This document shows, piece after piece, positions 9,362 through 17,778 of a stretch of DNA of 64,000 bases; the stretch's first letter is position 1, and each line of letters begins with the position of its first letter. Where the stretch lies: positions 320,341 to 384,340 of the forward strand of contig JACKNH010000005.1 in the NCBI GenBank assembly GCA_024234975.1, given 5' to 3'. The notes below the pieces were generated by a model. The model was given only the letters and a program-made list of their open reading frames with translations, had not been told where the DNA came from and did not search any database. A program made the translations under genes and the position numbers. The stretch is from Gammaproteobacteria bacterium (GTDB lineage Bacteria; Pseudomonadota; Gammaproteobacteria; Ga0077536).

Positions 9362-10024
9362 ATGCGCCTGTTGCTGATAGAAGACGACGAAATGATCGGC
9401 AGCGCCGTGGTCACTGGCCTGACGCAGGACGGCAACGTCGTGGAATGGTTGCGCGATGGCGCGCAAGGGCTGCACTACGCCAGTCATGAACTATTCGACG
9501 CCGTGTTGCTCGATCTCGGCCTGCCCGGCAAGGATGGACTGCAGGTGTTGCGCGAGTTGCGCCGGCAGCGCAACGATACGCCGATCATTGTCATCACCGC
9601 GCGTGATGATACGGCGAGCCGTGTCAAGGGATTGGACAGTGGTGCTGACGATTACGTCGTCAAACCGTTTGATCTGGATGAACTCGCGGCAAGGATCCGT
9701 GCCGTCGCGCGCCGCAAGGCAGGACGCAGTACCGCGCTGATGACCCATCGCGGGTTGGAAATGAACCCTGTCACCCACGAAGTGACGTTGGACGGCAAGC
9801 GGCTTGAACTTTCCGCGCGCGAATTCGCCGTGCTGGAAACGCTGATGGAGCACCCCGGGGCGATCACGCCGCGTCAGCGCATCGAAGATCGCCTCTACGG
9901 CTGGGATACGGAAATCGCCAGCAACGCGGTCGAAGTGCATATCCATCATCTGCGGAAAAAGCTTGGTGATGGCTTCATTCGCACCGTACGCGGTATGGGT
10001 TACACGCTGGGTGACGCCGGGTGA
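9362..10024 (+). CDS. OmpR/PhoB-family response regulator (PmrA/QseB-like)
   Basis: A 220-residue two-domain regulator. The receiver domain (about 1-115) has the acidic pair at D8/D9, phosphoacceptor D51 in LLDLGLPGKDG, and K101 in VVKPFD. The winged-helix DNA-binding domain (about 125-218) contains ARRK..., LSAREFAVLETLMEHPG and VEVHIHHLRKKLG, with a GMGYTL end typical of QseB/PmrA/TctD. The downstream histidine kinase starts inside its stop (GTGA, four-base overlap). A direct repeat matching the PmrA binding pattern lies upstream of the protease gene at 11488, a likely target. Confidence 0.92.
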   Translation: MRLLLIEDDEMIGSAVVTGLTQDGNVVEWLRDGAQGLHYASHELFDAVLLDLGLPGKDGLQVLRELRRQRNDTPIIVITARDDTASRVKGLDSGADDYVVKPFDLDELAARIRAVARRKAGRSTALMTHRGLEMNPVTHEVTLDGKRLELSAREFAVLETLMEHPGAITPRQRIEDRLYGWDTEIASNAVEVHIHHLRKKLGDGFIRTVRGMGYTLGDAG

Positions 10025-11325
10025 CATCCCTGCGCGGGCGCATTCTCGCGGTACTGGTACTTGCCGTGGTGTTGACCGCAGTCGCGGTTGCGGTCAGTTC
10101 CTTCTACTGGGCGCGACGTGAAATCGGCGCCCTGCTCGACTACCAGTTGCAGCAACACGCCATTGCCTTGAGCAACCGCCTCAATGTGCCGTTCTCGCGT
10201 GCAGTGATCACGCCCGCGCCGGATCAACAATTGCTTGTACGCATATCCGACTTGCGCAGCGGTATCGAGTATTACTCGCACAGTGGTGTGCAATTGCCAC
10301 AAGTGCGCATACCGGGGTTTTCCGATGCGGAGGCGGCCGGTGAACGCTGGCGCGTGTTCGCGCTGGCCTCGGGGGCTCGCATCGTCGAAGTGGCGCAACC
10401 CATCACGGTTCGTCAGCGGCTCGCGGCACAGATTGCCGCCCGCATCATGTGGCCGGCAGCCGCGGCGATTCCGCTGCTGGTCGCGTTGGGCTGGTGGGTC
10501 ATGGGAAGGGTATTGCAGCCGACGGCGCGACTTGCGCGGGACATCGGCCAACGTCGAGCGGACAGCCTGGAGCCGATGCCGGTGGCGCCGCTGCCGGACG
10601 AGTTGCGCACCGTGGTGGTGGCGCTGAACAGTTTGATTGGCCGCATCAACACTTCGTTGGAGGAACAGCGTCGCTTCGTTGCCGATGCCGCGCATGAATT
10701 GCGTTCGCCGCTGACGGCGCTGAAACTGCAGGCGCAGTTGATGTCGCGCGCGATTGCCAATGGTGATGGCGTGCCGGACATGACGCAGTTGAACGCCGCC
10801 ATCACCCGGATGACGCGGATGGTGGAAGGTCTGCTGGCGTTGGCGAGGCTGGACAGCAACCAGGACGAGTCGCCGCGCGAGCAGATTGATCTTCTGGCGA
10901 TCGCTTCCACCGTCTGTCAGGAGAATCAACTGCTGGCACAGCAGCGTTCGATCACACTGAAGTGCAATGGACTGCCGGGGCTGAATGTGTGGGGCGATAA
11001 GGCGAGTCTGCATACGCTGGTAACCAACCTGGTCGACAACGCGCTGCGTTATACGCCGGATGGCGGCGAGGTCGAGGTGGCGTTGCGGCGCGCCGACGGG
11101 ATTGAATTGACGGTCTGCGACAGTGGCCCCGGTATCCCGGTGGCGGAGCGGGAGCGCGTGTTCGATCGCTTCTATCGCCTGCCCGGTTCACAGTCGTCGG
11201 GCAGTGGAATCGGGTTATCCATTGTGCGCCGGATCATCGACGTCCATCACGGCCGTGTCGAGCTTGGGGAAAGCACCATGGGTGGTCTGCGGGTCGGCAT
11301 CGTGTTGCCTGCCGCAGCCGATTGA
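10021..11325 (+). CDS. sensor histidine kinase (PmrB/QseC-like)
   Basis: A 434-residue membrane kinase with a GTG start overlapping the regulator stop. The layout is a short cytoplasmic tail, TM1 (about 8-28), a periplasmic sensor of about 110 residues, TM2 (about 143-161), a HAMP-like linker, and a HisKA helix with H225 in ADAAHELRSPLTA. The ATPase domain follows, with N-box LVTNLVDNALRYTP, G1 VCDSGPGIP and GSGIGLSIVRRI. It phosphorylates the neighbouring regulator. The sensor signal is not predictable; relatives respond to cations, acid or cationic peptides. Confidence 0.92.
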   Translation: MTSLRGRILAVLVLAVVLTAVAVAVSSFYWARREIGALLDYQLQQHAIALSNRLNVPFSRAVITPAPDQQLLVRISDLRSGIEYYSHSGVQLPQVRIPGFSDAEAAGERWRVFALASGARIVEVAQPITVRQRLAAQIAARIMWPAAAAIPLLVALGWWVMGRVLQPTARLARDIGQRRADSLEPMPVAPLPDELRTVVVALNSLIGRINTSLEEQRRFVADAAHELRSPLTALKLQAQLMSRAIANGDGVPDMTQLNAAITRMTRMVEGLLALARLDSNQDESPREQIDLLAIASTVCQENQLLAQQRSITLKCNGLPGLNVWGDKASLHTLVTNLVDNALRYTPDGGEVEVALRRADGIELTVCDSGPGIPVAERERVFDRFYRLPGSQSSGSGIGLSIVRRIIDVHHGRVELGESTMGGLRVGIVLPAAAD

Positions 11326-11397
11326 AATATATACAAATCTCGCCCGCGAACGCCTTCACGGCGGAAATTCCACCAATCCTGCCAAACCTCGACCACG

Positions 11398-11414
11398 CTT
11401 AAGACCCAATTAAG
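11398..11414 (+). promoter_or_regulatory. PmrA/QseB-type response-regulator box upstream of the protease gene
   Basis: CTTAAG (11398-11403), five bases, then ATTAAG (11409-11414). This is two TTAAG half sites with an 11-bp period, matching the known PmrA-box pattern. A TATCGT at 11425-11430 could be the -10 element, which would put the box over the -35 region as in known PmrA-activated promoters. The cognate-type regulator is encoded directly upstream. This is a motif match only; binding is inferred. Confidence 0.6.
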
Positions 11415-11487
11415 CTTGGCCTCCTATCGTCTCCAACCATGACGCTCGCGCGGTGCGCGCGAGGATTGGCTAACAGGAGTGACGAAA

Positions 11488-12930
11488 ATGGTTAAAGCAA
11501 ACCGATCCAAAGTACTGGCGGCGGCAATTGCGGCGACGCTGGCGACCGCAGGTGTTGGTCTCACGGCGGTGGATGTCACGGCAAATACGGATGTCGGATC
11601 CGCGAGTAACGCGGCCCGTTATGCGCTGCCGGATTTCACCGATATCGTCGAGCGTGTCGGACCGGCGGTGGTCAGCATCCATGTGAGCAAGACCACGCCG
11701 ACCCAATTCTCCTCCGGGCCGCGTGGCGGCTGGAATCAGAATGACCCGATGTTCGAATTCTTCCGCCGCTTCGGCGCGCCGATGGAGGAAGGGCCGCGGG
11801 TTGCGCAAGGGCAGGGTGCCGGCTTCATCATCTCTGACGACGGCGTAGTGCTCACCAACGCGCATGTCGTTGATGGCGCTGACCGCGTCATCGTCAAATT
11901 GCAGGACAAGCGCGAACTCGAAGCCAAGGTGGTTGGCATGGACAAGCTCACCGACATCGCGGTATTGCGCGTGGAAGGCCATGACCTGCCGACACTCAAG
12001 GTGGGCGATTCAACCAGGCTGAAGATCGGCGAATGGGTGCTGGCCGTGGGTTCCCCGTTCGGCTTCGAGAACTCGGTGACGGCCGGTATCGTCAGCGCCA
12101 AGACCCGTACCCTGCCCGACGGCAGTACTGTGCCGTTCATTCAGACCGACGTTGCGATCAACCCGGGAAATTCCGGCGGCCCGTTGCTGAACCTCGATGG
12201 TGAAGTGGTGGGAATCAATTCGCAGATCTACAGCAACAGCGGCGGCTACATGGGCTTGTCGTTCGCGGTGCCGATCAATGTCGCGTTGAACGTTCAGGAT
12301 CAACTCGTGCATTACGGCAAGGTCACCCGCGGCCGCCTCGGTGTGATGGTGCAGACCATGACCGGTGATCTTGCATCATCCTTCGGCCTGGATCGCCCGG
12401 AAGGCGCGCTGGTCAGCCAGGTGCAGGACGATTCACCGGCTGCAAAGGCCGGGTTGAAGGCTGGTGACATCATCATGGAAGTCGATGGCCAGCCCATCAG
12501 CGATTCAGCGCATGTCGCACGCATCGTGGCCGACCACAAACCCGGCTCCGAAGTAAAACTGGCCATTTTGCGCGAAGGCAAGCGCCAGACACTCACTGCC
12601 AATGTCACCGCCGCCGACGACGCCACGGTCGCCGACAACGACAGTGGTGACAACAATGTCACCGGTGGTCGCCTTGGCGTGGTGGTCGAGGAATTGAATG
12701 ATGAAGCCCGGCGCGAACTTGGTGTCAGCCATGGCGCATACGTCGAGCGTACCGGCGGCGCCGCGGCCGATGCCGGCATCCGCCCCGGTGATGTGATCCT
12801 CAGCGTCAACGCCGCGCAAGTCGACGGACCGGCGGATCTCAAGCGCTTGATCGACAAGGCCGGTGACAGTGTCGCGTTGCTGGTAAGGCGCGGTGATGTC
12901 GAGATCTACGTCCCCGTAAAGCTTTCCTGA
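11488..12930 (+). CDS. Do-family periplasmic serine endoprotease (DegP/DegQ/MucD-like)
   Basis: About 480 residues. The ATG at 11488 is chosen because AGGAG ends at 11479, eight bases away; a GTG at 11479 overlaps that site. An N-terminal signal peptide precedes a trypsin-like domain with the triad H126 (LTNAHVVDG), D156 (LTDIAVL) and S229 (NPGNSGGPL). Two PDZ domains follow (roughly 270-360 and 380-478) with an acidic linker between them. It degrades or refolds misfolded envelope proteins. The upstream PmrA-like box suggests control by the adjacent two-component system. A strong hairpin terminator follows the stop. Confidence 0.93.
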   Translation: MVKANRSKVLAAAIAATLATAGVGLTAVDVTANTDVGSASNAARYALPDFTDIVERVGPAVVSIHVSKTTPTQFSSGPRGGWNQNDPMFEFFRRFGAPMEEGPRVAQGQGAGFIISDDGVVLTNAHVVDGADRVIVKLQDKRELEAKVVGMDKLTDIAVLRVEGHDLPTLKVGDSTRLKIGEWVLAVGSPFGFENSVTAGIVSAKTRTLPDGSTVPFIQTDVAINPGNSGGPLLNLDGEVVGINSQIYSNSGGYMGLSFAVPINVALNVQDQLVHYGKVTRGRLGVMVQTMTGDLASSFGLDRPEGALVSQVQDDSPAAKAGLKAGDIIMEVDGQPISDSAHVARIVADHKPGSEVKLAILREGKRQTLTANVTAADDATVADNDSGDNNVTGGRLGVVVEELNDEARRELGVSHGAYVERTGGAAADAGIRPGDVILSVNAAQVDGPADLKRLIDKAGDSVALLVRRGDVEIYVPVKLS

Positions 12931-12946
12931 GCCCACCCCTGATTCC

Positions 12947-12978
12947 GGCGCGGCACTTCCATCGGCAAGTGCCGCGCC
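12947..12978 (+). terminator. hairpin terminator after the protease gene
   Basis: A perfect 12-bp GC-rich stem (12947-12958 with 12967-12978, GGCGCGGCACTT pairing AAGTGCCGCGCC) closes an 8-base loop 16 bases after the stop. The following sequence is only weakly T-rich (CGCTTCTTG), so termination may be partial or rho-assisted. Confidence 0.7.
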
Positions 12979-12999
12979 CGCTTCTTGAACGTAGACCTC

Positions 13000-13027
13000 T
13001 TGCACAGCCACGCTACCCGCCTATAAT
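13000..13027 (+). promoter_or_regulatory. promoter of the tetR-efflux operon
   Basis: TTGCAC at 13000-13005 and TATAAT at 13022-13027 are separated by 16 bases, a near-consensus sigma-70 promoter. The -10 element is overlapped by the palindrome at 13024-13045. Confidence 0.7.
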
Positions 13028-13045
13028 TAATCAATCGATTAATTA
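13024..13045. promoter_or_regulatory. likely TetR operator overlapping the -10 element
   Basis: A perfect 9-bp inverted repeat, TAATTAATC and GATTAATTA, flanks a 4-base spacer AATC. It is strikingly AT-rich in a GC-rich region, covers the end of the -10 hexamer and the likely transcription start, and sits 19 bases before the GTG start of the TetR gene. This is the classic geometry for autorepression by a TetR dimer. Confidence 0.7.
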
Positions 13046-13063
13046 ATAGCATGGCAGGCAGGC

Positions 13064-13702
13064 GTGGCCAAACGTTCTCCGAAACCCGGCAGACCCCCGG
13101 CGCAGCAAGGTGTGGACCGGCGCCAGGCGTTGCTCGATGTTGCCGGCCCGTTGATCGCGCGCGAGGGTTCCGACTCCGTGTCGCTGCGTGAGATCGCCCG
13201 CGCAGCGGGCGTCACACCGGCGCTGGTCGCTTATTACTTCACCAATAAGCAAGGCTTGTTGATGGCGCTGCTGGAGGAAATCTCCGGCCGCGTTCTGGGC
13301 ATGGTCGACCAGGTGACTCAAATGCAGTCCGCGAGCGTGCTGGCGGATTTCATTCACGGCTATCTCACCGTGATCGGGCGCGCGCCGTGGATCCCGCAGT
13401 TCATCGTGCGCGAAGTGCTGTCGCGCGAAACCCCCTTACAGCGGAAGTTCATCCGCGATTTCTCCGGCCCCGCTCTGGCACGGGTGCGGGAAGTGGTCGG
13501 TCGTGTTGGCGGCGGAAGTCAGCTGGATGACGAACTGGACCCCGGCCTGACCATCATGTCGCTGATCGGCATCAGCGTATTTCCGTTCATCGCACACCCG
13601 GTGCTCGGCAGGTTGATCGGTTACGAACTGACACCGCAATTCAGTGAGCGCTACTCACGGCATGTCCGTCACATCATGGCGCAGGGGGTACTCGCCCGAT
13701 GA
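13064..13702 (+). CDS. TetR-family transcriptional regulator
   Basis: A 212-residue repressor. The N-terminal helix-turn-helix is SLREIARAAGVTPALVAYYF (about residues 40-60), preceded by a basic tail (AKRSPKPGRPP). The C-terminal ligand domain has the YbiH/CecR-like layout, with TM-length hydrophobic helices but no signal. GTG start; the ATG at 13051 is out of frame. It is first gene of a four-gene operon whose other members form an efflux system, so it probably represses the operon until a toxic ligand binds. The operon resembles E. coli cecR-ybhGFSR in gene order. Confidence 0.9.
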   Translation: MAKRSPKPGRPPAQQGVDRRQALLDVAGPLIAREGSDSVSLREIARAAGVTPALVAYYFTNKQGLLMALLEEISGRVLGMVDQVTQMQSASVLADFIHGYLTVIGRAPWIPQFIVREVLSRETPLQRKFIRDFSGPALARVREVVGRVGGGSQLDDELDPGLTIMSLIGISVFPFIAHPVLGRLIGYELTPQFSERYSRHVRHIMAQGVLAR

Positions 13703-14667
13703 ACGCAAGGGCATTCGTGCAAGTGGCGACATTGGCGCTCATGGTCGCTGGTTGTGATAACGGTGGCAGCACCAATGTCGCGATGGGAACGCTGGAGCGT
13801 GATCGCATCGAGCTGAGCGCCGATACCGACGAAGCCATTGTTGAAATCAATGTGCGCGAAGGGGACGCGGTCGCGTCCGGCGAGCAACTGTTACGCCAGG
13901 ACGACGCGCGGCTGCAGGCACAGCTGGAAATCGCCCGCGCACAGAACGCAGTGGCACAGGCCCGCCTGGACGAAGTGTTGGCCGGGCCGCGGCGGCAGGC
14001 GATCGAAATGGCCGAGGCCGCCGTCACGGCAGCGCGGGCCCGCCTGCAATACCTCGATGGCGAACTCACGCGTGAACAGTCCCTGCAGACCCGCAGCTAC
14101 GCCAGCGAAAGCCGGATTGACCAGCTGCGCAGTAATCAGCGTGAGGCCCGCGCGCAGCTTGCGTCGGCGCAGTCGGCATTGAATGAAGCACTGGAAGGCA
14201 GCCGGCACGAGGAGATCGAGGCAGCGCGCGCAGCGTTGGCCGCGGCCGCGGCCACCGTGAACAAGCTGGAACTCGACGTGACGCACGCGATCACGGTGGC
14301 GCCGGTGGCCGGGCGGGTGGAAGTATTGCCGTTTGAAACCGGCGAACGGCCGGCGAAAGGCGCCATCGTCGCAGTGCTGCGTGCCGCGTCCGCGCCCTAT
14401 GCCAGGGTGTATGTCCCCGAACCGTTGCGCGCAGGTCTGTCGGCCGGGGATGAAGTTTCGATTGAAGTGGACGGCGACCCTGCACCGTTGCGCGGCCGAT
14501 TACGTTTCATTGCCAGCGAGGCGGCCTTCACGCCCTACTTCGCACTCACCCAATACGACCGCAGCCGCCTGAGTTACCTGGCTGAATTCGATGTTATCGA
14601 TGAACGGGGCAACCAGCTGCCCGCAGGCATCCCGGTCACCGTGCGTATCGCTGTCCATGGCCAATGA
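13699..14667 (+). CDS. HlyD-family periplasmic adaptor lipoprotein of an ABC efflux system
   Basis: 322 residues. It has a lipoprotein signal with lipobox MVAGC (Cys19), a split biotinyl-lipoyl-like domain (IVEINVREGDAVASGEQLL and VAPVAGRVEVLPFETGE), and a long coiled-coil hairpin between (about 60-200) rich in Ala, Glu and Arg. A beta-barrel domain follows. It is YbhG/MacA-like and should bridge the inner-membrane ABC transporter to an outer-membrane channel. Its ATG overlaps the tetR stop (ATGA), and the next gene starts inside its 3' end. No TolC-like gene is present in the window. Confidence 0.9.
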   Translation: MNARAFVQVATLALMVAGCDNGGSTNVAMGTLERDRIELSADTDEAIVEINVREGDAVASGEQLLRQDDARLQAQLEIARAQNAVAQARLDEVLAGPRRQAIEMAEAAVTAARARLQYLDGELTREQSLQTRSYASESRIDQLRSNQREARAQLASAQSALNEALEGSRHEEIEAARAALAAAAATVNKLELDVTHAITVAPVAGRVEVLPFETGERPAKGAIVAVLRAASAPYARVYVPEPLRAGLSAGDEVSIEVDGDPAPLRGRLRFIASEAAFTPYFALTQYDRSRLSYLAEFDVIDERGNQLPAGIPVTVRIAVHGQ

Positions 14668-15595
14668 ACCTGCCATCACCACTCACGCGTTGACGCGCTC
14701 GTTCGGCAATCGTATCGCCGTCAATGCGTTGGACCTGACCGTGCCGCGGGCGTGCGTCTACGGGTTTCTCGGTCCCAACGGTTCCGGAAAATCGACCACG
14801 ATCAGAATGCTGTGCGGGCTGCTGCAACCTACGCGTGGCAGTGCGGAAGTGCTGGGTATGCAGGTGCCACGTGACGCCGAGCAGTTGCGCACCCGAATTG
14901 GGTATATGACGCAACGATTCTCCTTGTACGAGGACCTCACTGTCGCCGAAAACCTGGAGTTCCTGGCCCGCATCTACGGGCTGGATCGACGCCAGCGTCG
15001 CGCGCGCATCGCTGCCTTGCTGGAGGCTTTTGCACTGGGGGATCGTGCGCGCCAACTCGCGGGCACCATGAGCGGCGGTCAGCGGCAGCGTCTGGCATTG
15101 GCCGGGGCGACGCTGCATCAACCCGAATTACTGTTTCTGGATGAACCGACCAGCGCGGTTGACCCGGAAAGTCGGCGCGTGTTCTGGGAATACCTGTTCG
15201 ATCTGGTCGACGGCGGGACGACGGTCCTGGTCTCCACCCACTTCATGGATGAAGCGGAACGCTGCCACGAATTGGCCATTCTCGACGAAGGCCAGCTGGC
15301 CGCACATGGCTCGCCTGAGGCGCTGAAACGGCAGCTCGACGTCAGCGTCTACGAAATCGCCACCGCACAGATACGCCCGGCGCGCGAGGCGCTGGCCGGG
15401 CTCGATGTCGTCCACAGCGTCAGCCAGCGCGGCACGCGCCTGCGCGTGCTGGCCAGTCCATTGGTCAGCGCCGCGAGCGACATCGAGAGCCGTCTGGTTC
15501 GCAAGGGCATCACCGCCGAGGTCGTTGGCGCCGAGCCCAATCTTGAAGACGTGTTTCTCGTCCGCACGCACACACGCGAGGTGGCGCACGGATGA
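14657..15595 (+). CDS. ABC transporter ATP-binding protein (efflux, YbhF-like)
   Basis: About 312 residues. The start at 14657 (MANEPAIT) overlaps the adaptor gene by 11 bases; a longer in-frame start at 14591 would add unrelated residues. Walker A is GPNGSGKSTT, the Q-loop lies in YMTQRFSLYEDLT, the signature is MSGGQRQRLALAGA, Walker B is LLFLDEPTSAVDP, and the switch His is in VSTHFMDEAERC. A C-terminal domain of DrrA type follows. E. coli YbhF carries two ATPase domains; this one has a single domain, so a homodimer is expected. Confidence 0.92.
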   Translation: MANEPAITTHALTRSFGNRIAVNALDLTVPRACVYGFLGPNGSGKSTTIRMLCGLLQPTRGSAEVLGMQVPRDAEQLRTRIGYMTQRFSLYEDLTVAENLEFLARIYGLDRRQRRARIAALLEAFALGDRARQLAGTMSGGQRQRLALAGATLHQPELLFLDEPTSAVDPESRRVFWEYLFDLVDGGTTVLVSTHFMDEAERCHELAILDEGQLAAHGSPEALKRQLDVSVYEIATAQIRPAREALAGLDVVHSVSQRGTRLRVLASPLVSAASDIESRLVRKGITAEVVGAEPNLEDVFLVRTHTREVAHG

Positions 15596-16701
15596 CGCGC
15601 TGGTTTTCATTCCGTCGCGTGCTGGCCATCGCCGGCAAGGAATTCTTTCACCTGCGCCGCGATCGGCTGACTGGCGGCATGGTCGCGGGTATTCCACTGA
15701 TGATGACACTGTTGTTCGGTTACGCCATCAACCAGGATGTGCGTCACCTGTCCGGCGCGGTGTATGACGAAGCAGGTTCGCGCGAATCGCGTGCACTGGT
15801 GCAGGCAGCCCAGGCCACGCAGGTGATCGACATCAAGCGTTATGCTCAATCGATAAGCGAACTCGAGCACTGGCTGGTGACTGGCGAGATTCTCATCGGC
15901 ATTGTGATTCCGCACGACTACGAAAGCCGACGGCAGACTGGTGACAGGACCCCCGCCCAGTTGCTGGTATCGGCGGCCGATCCCGTCGTGCTGTCCGCTG
16001 CCCGCAGCCTGACAGCATTGCCGATTCCAGGGCGGATCCCCGCCGATGCCAACGCTGTACCGGCTACCTTCGCCCTGCGTGCCTATTTCAACCCTGAACG
16101 ACGCTCACCAGTCTTCATTGTGCCCGGTCTCACCGGCGTGATCCTCACGTTGACCATGGTGTTGTTCACCGCCATTGCCATCGTGCGCGAGCGCGAACGC
16201 GGTAATCTCGAACTGCTCATCACCACCCCGGTGCGCAGCCTCGAGTTGATGGTCGGCAAGATCCTGCCCTACGTCGTCATCGGCTATGTGCAGGTCACGT
16301 TGATCCTGCTGCTGGGAGTGTTCCTGTTCAACGTGCCGATCGCGGGCAACCTGGGCGATTTCTTTGTCGGCGCCGGATTGTTCGTGTTGTCTGTGTTGAC
16401 CCTCGGCCTGATGATTTCAACCGTCGCCAGCAGCCAGTTCCAGGCATTCCAGCTGAACCTCGTCACCTTTCTGCCGCAGTTGCTGCTGTCAGGCTACATG
16501 TTCCCTTTCGAGGGAATGCCGCGCCCGGCGCAATGGCTGGCCGAACTGTTTCCGTTGACCCATTTCCTGCGTATCGCGCGCGGCATCCTGTTGCGGGGTG
16601 CGACACTCGCCGATCTGAATGCCCAGCTGTGGCCGTTGCTGGCCTTCTTTCTGGTGATGTTGCTGCTGTCCGCGCTGCGTTTCCGCAAGCGGCTGGATTG
16701 A
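15592..16701 (+). CDS. ABC-2 type efflux permease
   Basis: A 369-residue inner-membrane permease. One N-terminal TM helix (about 24-44) is followed by a large periplasmic domain (about 45-175), then five TM helices (about 175-365), the YhhJ/YbhR layout. Motifs include RERERGNLELLITTPVRSLELM and PFEGMPRPAQWLAELFPLTHFLRI. It starts inside the ATPase stop (ATGA). Only one permease gene is present, unlike ybhS-ybhR, so it probably homodimerises. The operon ends here; glk follows after 70 bases. Confidence 0.92.
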   Translation: MTRWFSFRRVLAIAGKEFFHLRRDRLTGGMVAGIPLMMTLLFGYAINQDVRHLSGAVYDEAGSRESRALVQAAQATQVIDIKRYAQSISELEHWLVTGEILIGIVIPHDYESRRQTGDRTPAQLLVSAADPVVLSAARSLTALPIPGRIPADANAVPATFALRAYFNPERRSPVFIVPGLTGVILTLTMVLFTAIAIVRERERGNLELLITTPVRSLELMVGKILPYVVIGYVQVTLILLLGVFLFNVPIAGNLGDFFVGAGLFVLSVLTLGLMISTVASSQFQAFQLNLVTFLPQLLLSGYMFPFEGMPRPAQWLAELFPLTHFLRIARGILLRGATLADLNAQLWPLLAFFLVMLLLSALRFRKRLD

Positions 16702-16771
16702 CGGCGCATTCTCAATCCGGTGCGCATCCTTTATGCTTCGACGCCATGTTTCTGGCTTGAGGTGAGCTTCG

Positions 16772-17722
16772 GTGGCACATTTGGTAGGCGATATCGGCGG
16801 CACGCATTCGCGCTTCGCGCTGGTTGAATTGACCGCCGGCAAACCGCTGTTGCACGCTGCGCGGCAGACCGAAAATGCCGGTTTCGCCAGCTTGACCGAA
16901 GCCGCCCGGCACTACGTCGACAGCGTCGGCGCCCAAATAGATTCCGTGGTGCTGGCGGTCGCGGCGCCGGTCTCCGGCCCGGATGTGCAGCTGATCAACC
17001 TCAACTGGTCGTTCAATCAGCACGCGTTGTGCAAACAACTCGGAGCCAGCAGTCTCAAGGTCATCAACGATTTCACCGCCGTTTCGTACTGTCTGCCGCT
17101 GCTGGGCGTGGACGATGTGCGGGTGATAGGCGACGCGCCGTTCCCGGCCGACCCTGCCACACTGAAGCGGCTGGCCGTGCTCGGCCCGGGCACCGGCATG
17201 GGCGTGGGCGGCGTGGTTCGTGCGGGAGATATGTGGGCGCCACTGGTCTCCGAGGGCGGGCATGCAACGATTGCTCCGCATGACGCGGATGACATTGCGG
17301 TGGTCTCACATGTGATGGCGAAGCACGGTCGTGTATTCAATGAAATGCTGTTGTCCGGTCCCGGGCTGTGCAATCTTTATGACGCGATCGCTGCCATCCG
17401 CAAGCAACCGACAGAACCACTGTCACCGGCAGAGATCACTACGCGCGCACTCGCCGGTGGCGACCCGCTTTGCAAAGAAGTGCTGGATAGGTTCTGTGCA
17501 ATGCTGGGCAGCGTCGCCGGCGACATTGCGATGTTGTGGTGGGCCGATGTGGTATTCATTGCCGGCGGTATCGTGCCGCGCTTTGTCGATTATTTCGCCA
17601 CGAGTGGATTCCGCGCGCGTTTTGAAGCCAAGAGCGACTACAGCCGGTTCATGCGGCCGATACCAACCTGTGTGATCACCGAGCCGAATTACGGTTTGCT
17701 GGGCGCCGCGGCCTGTCTGTAG
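16772..17722 (+). CDS. glk: glucokinase
   Basis: A 316-residue bacterial glucokinase of the non-ROK, E. coli Glk type. It phosphorylates glucose to glucose 6-phosphate with ATP. The phosphate-1 motif is VGDIGGTHSRFALVE, LNWSFN and INDFTAVSY are sugar-site segments, LGPGTGMGVGG is phosphate 2, EGGHATIAP follows, and FIAGGIVPRF is near the adenosine site. GTG start after GAGGTGAGCTTCG. With phosphoglucomutase at 19476 and RmlA at 32361 the window holds the route from glucose to dTDP-glucose. Confidence 0.93.
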   Translation: MAHLVGDIGGTHSRFALVELTAGKPLLHAARQTENAGFASLTEAARHYVDSVGAQIDSVVLAVAAPVSGPDVQLINLNWSFNQHALCKQLGASSLKVINDFTAVSYCLPLLGVDDVRVIGDAPFPADPATLKRLAVLGPGTGMGVGGVVRAGDMWAPLVSEGGHATIAPHDADDIAVVSHVMAKHGRVFNEMLLSGPGLCNLYDAIAAIRKQPTEPLSPAEITTRALAGGDPLCKEVLDRFCAMLGSVAGDIAMLWWADVVFIAGGIVPRFVDYFATSGFRARFEAKSDYSRFMRPIPTCVITEPNYGLLGAAACL

Positions 17723-17778
17723 CCGGTCGCCGGACTGCCGACTCAAATCCCGAACTGCAACAAGAATCTGGAGTTACC

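Noticed and set aside
10000..11013. 337-codon open frame on the minus strand
   Set aside because: Antisense of the histidine kinase gene; Gln/Arg/His-rich translation typical of shadows.
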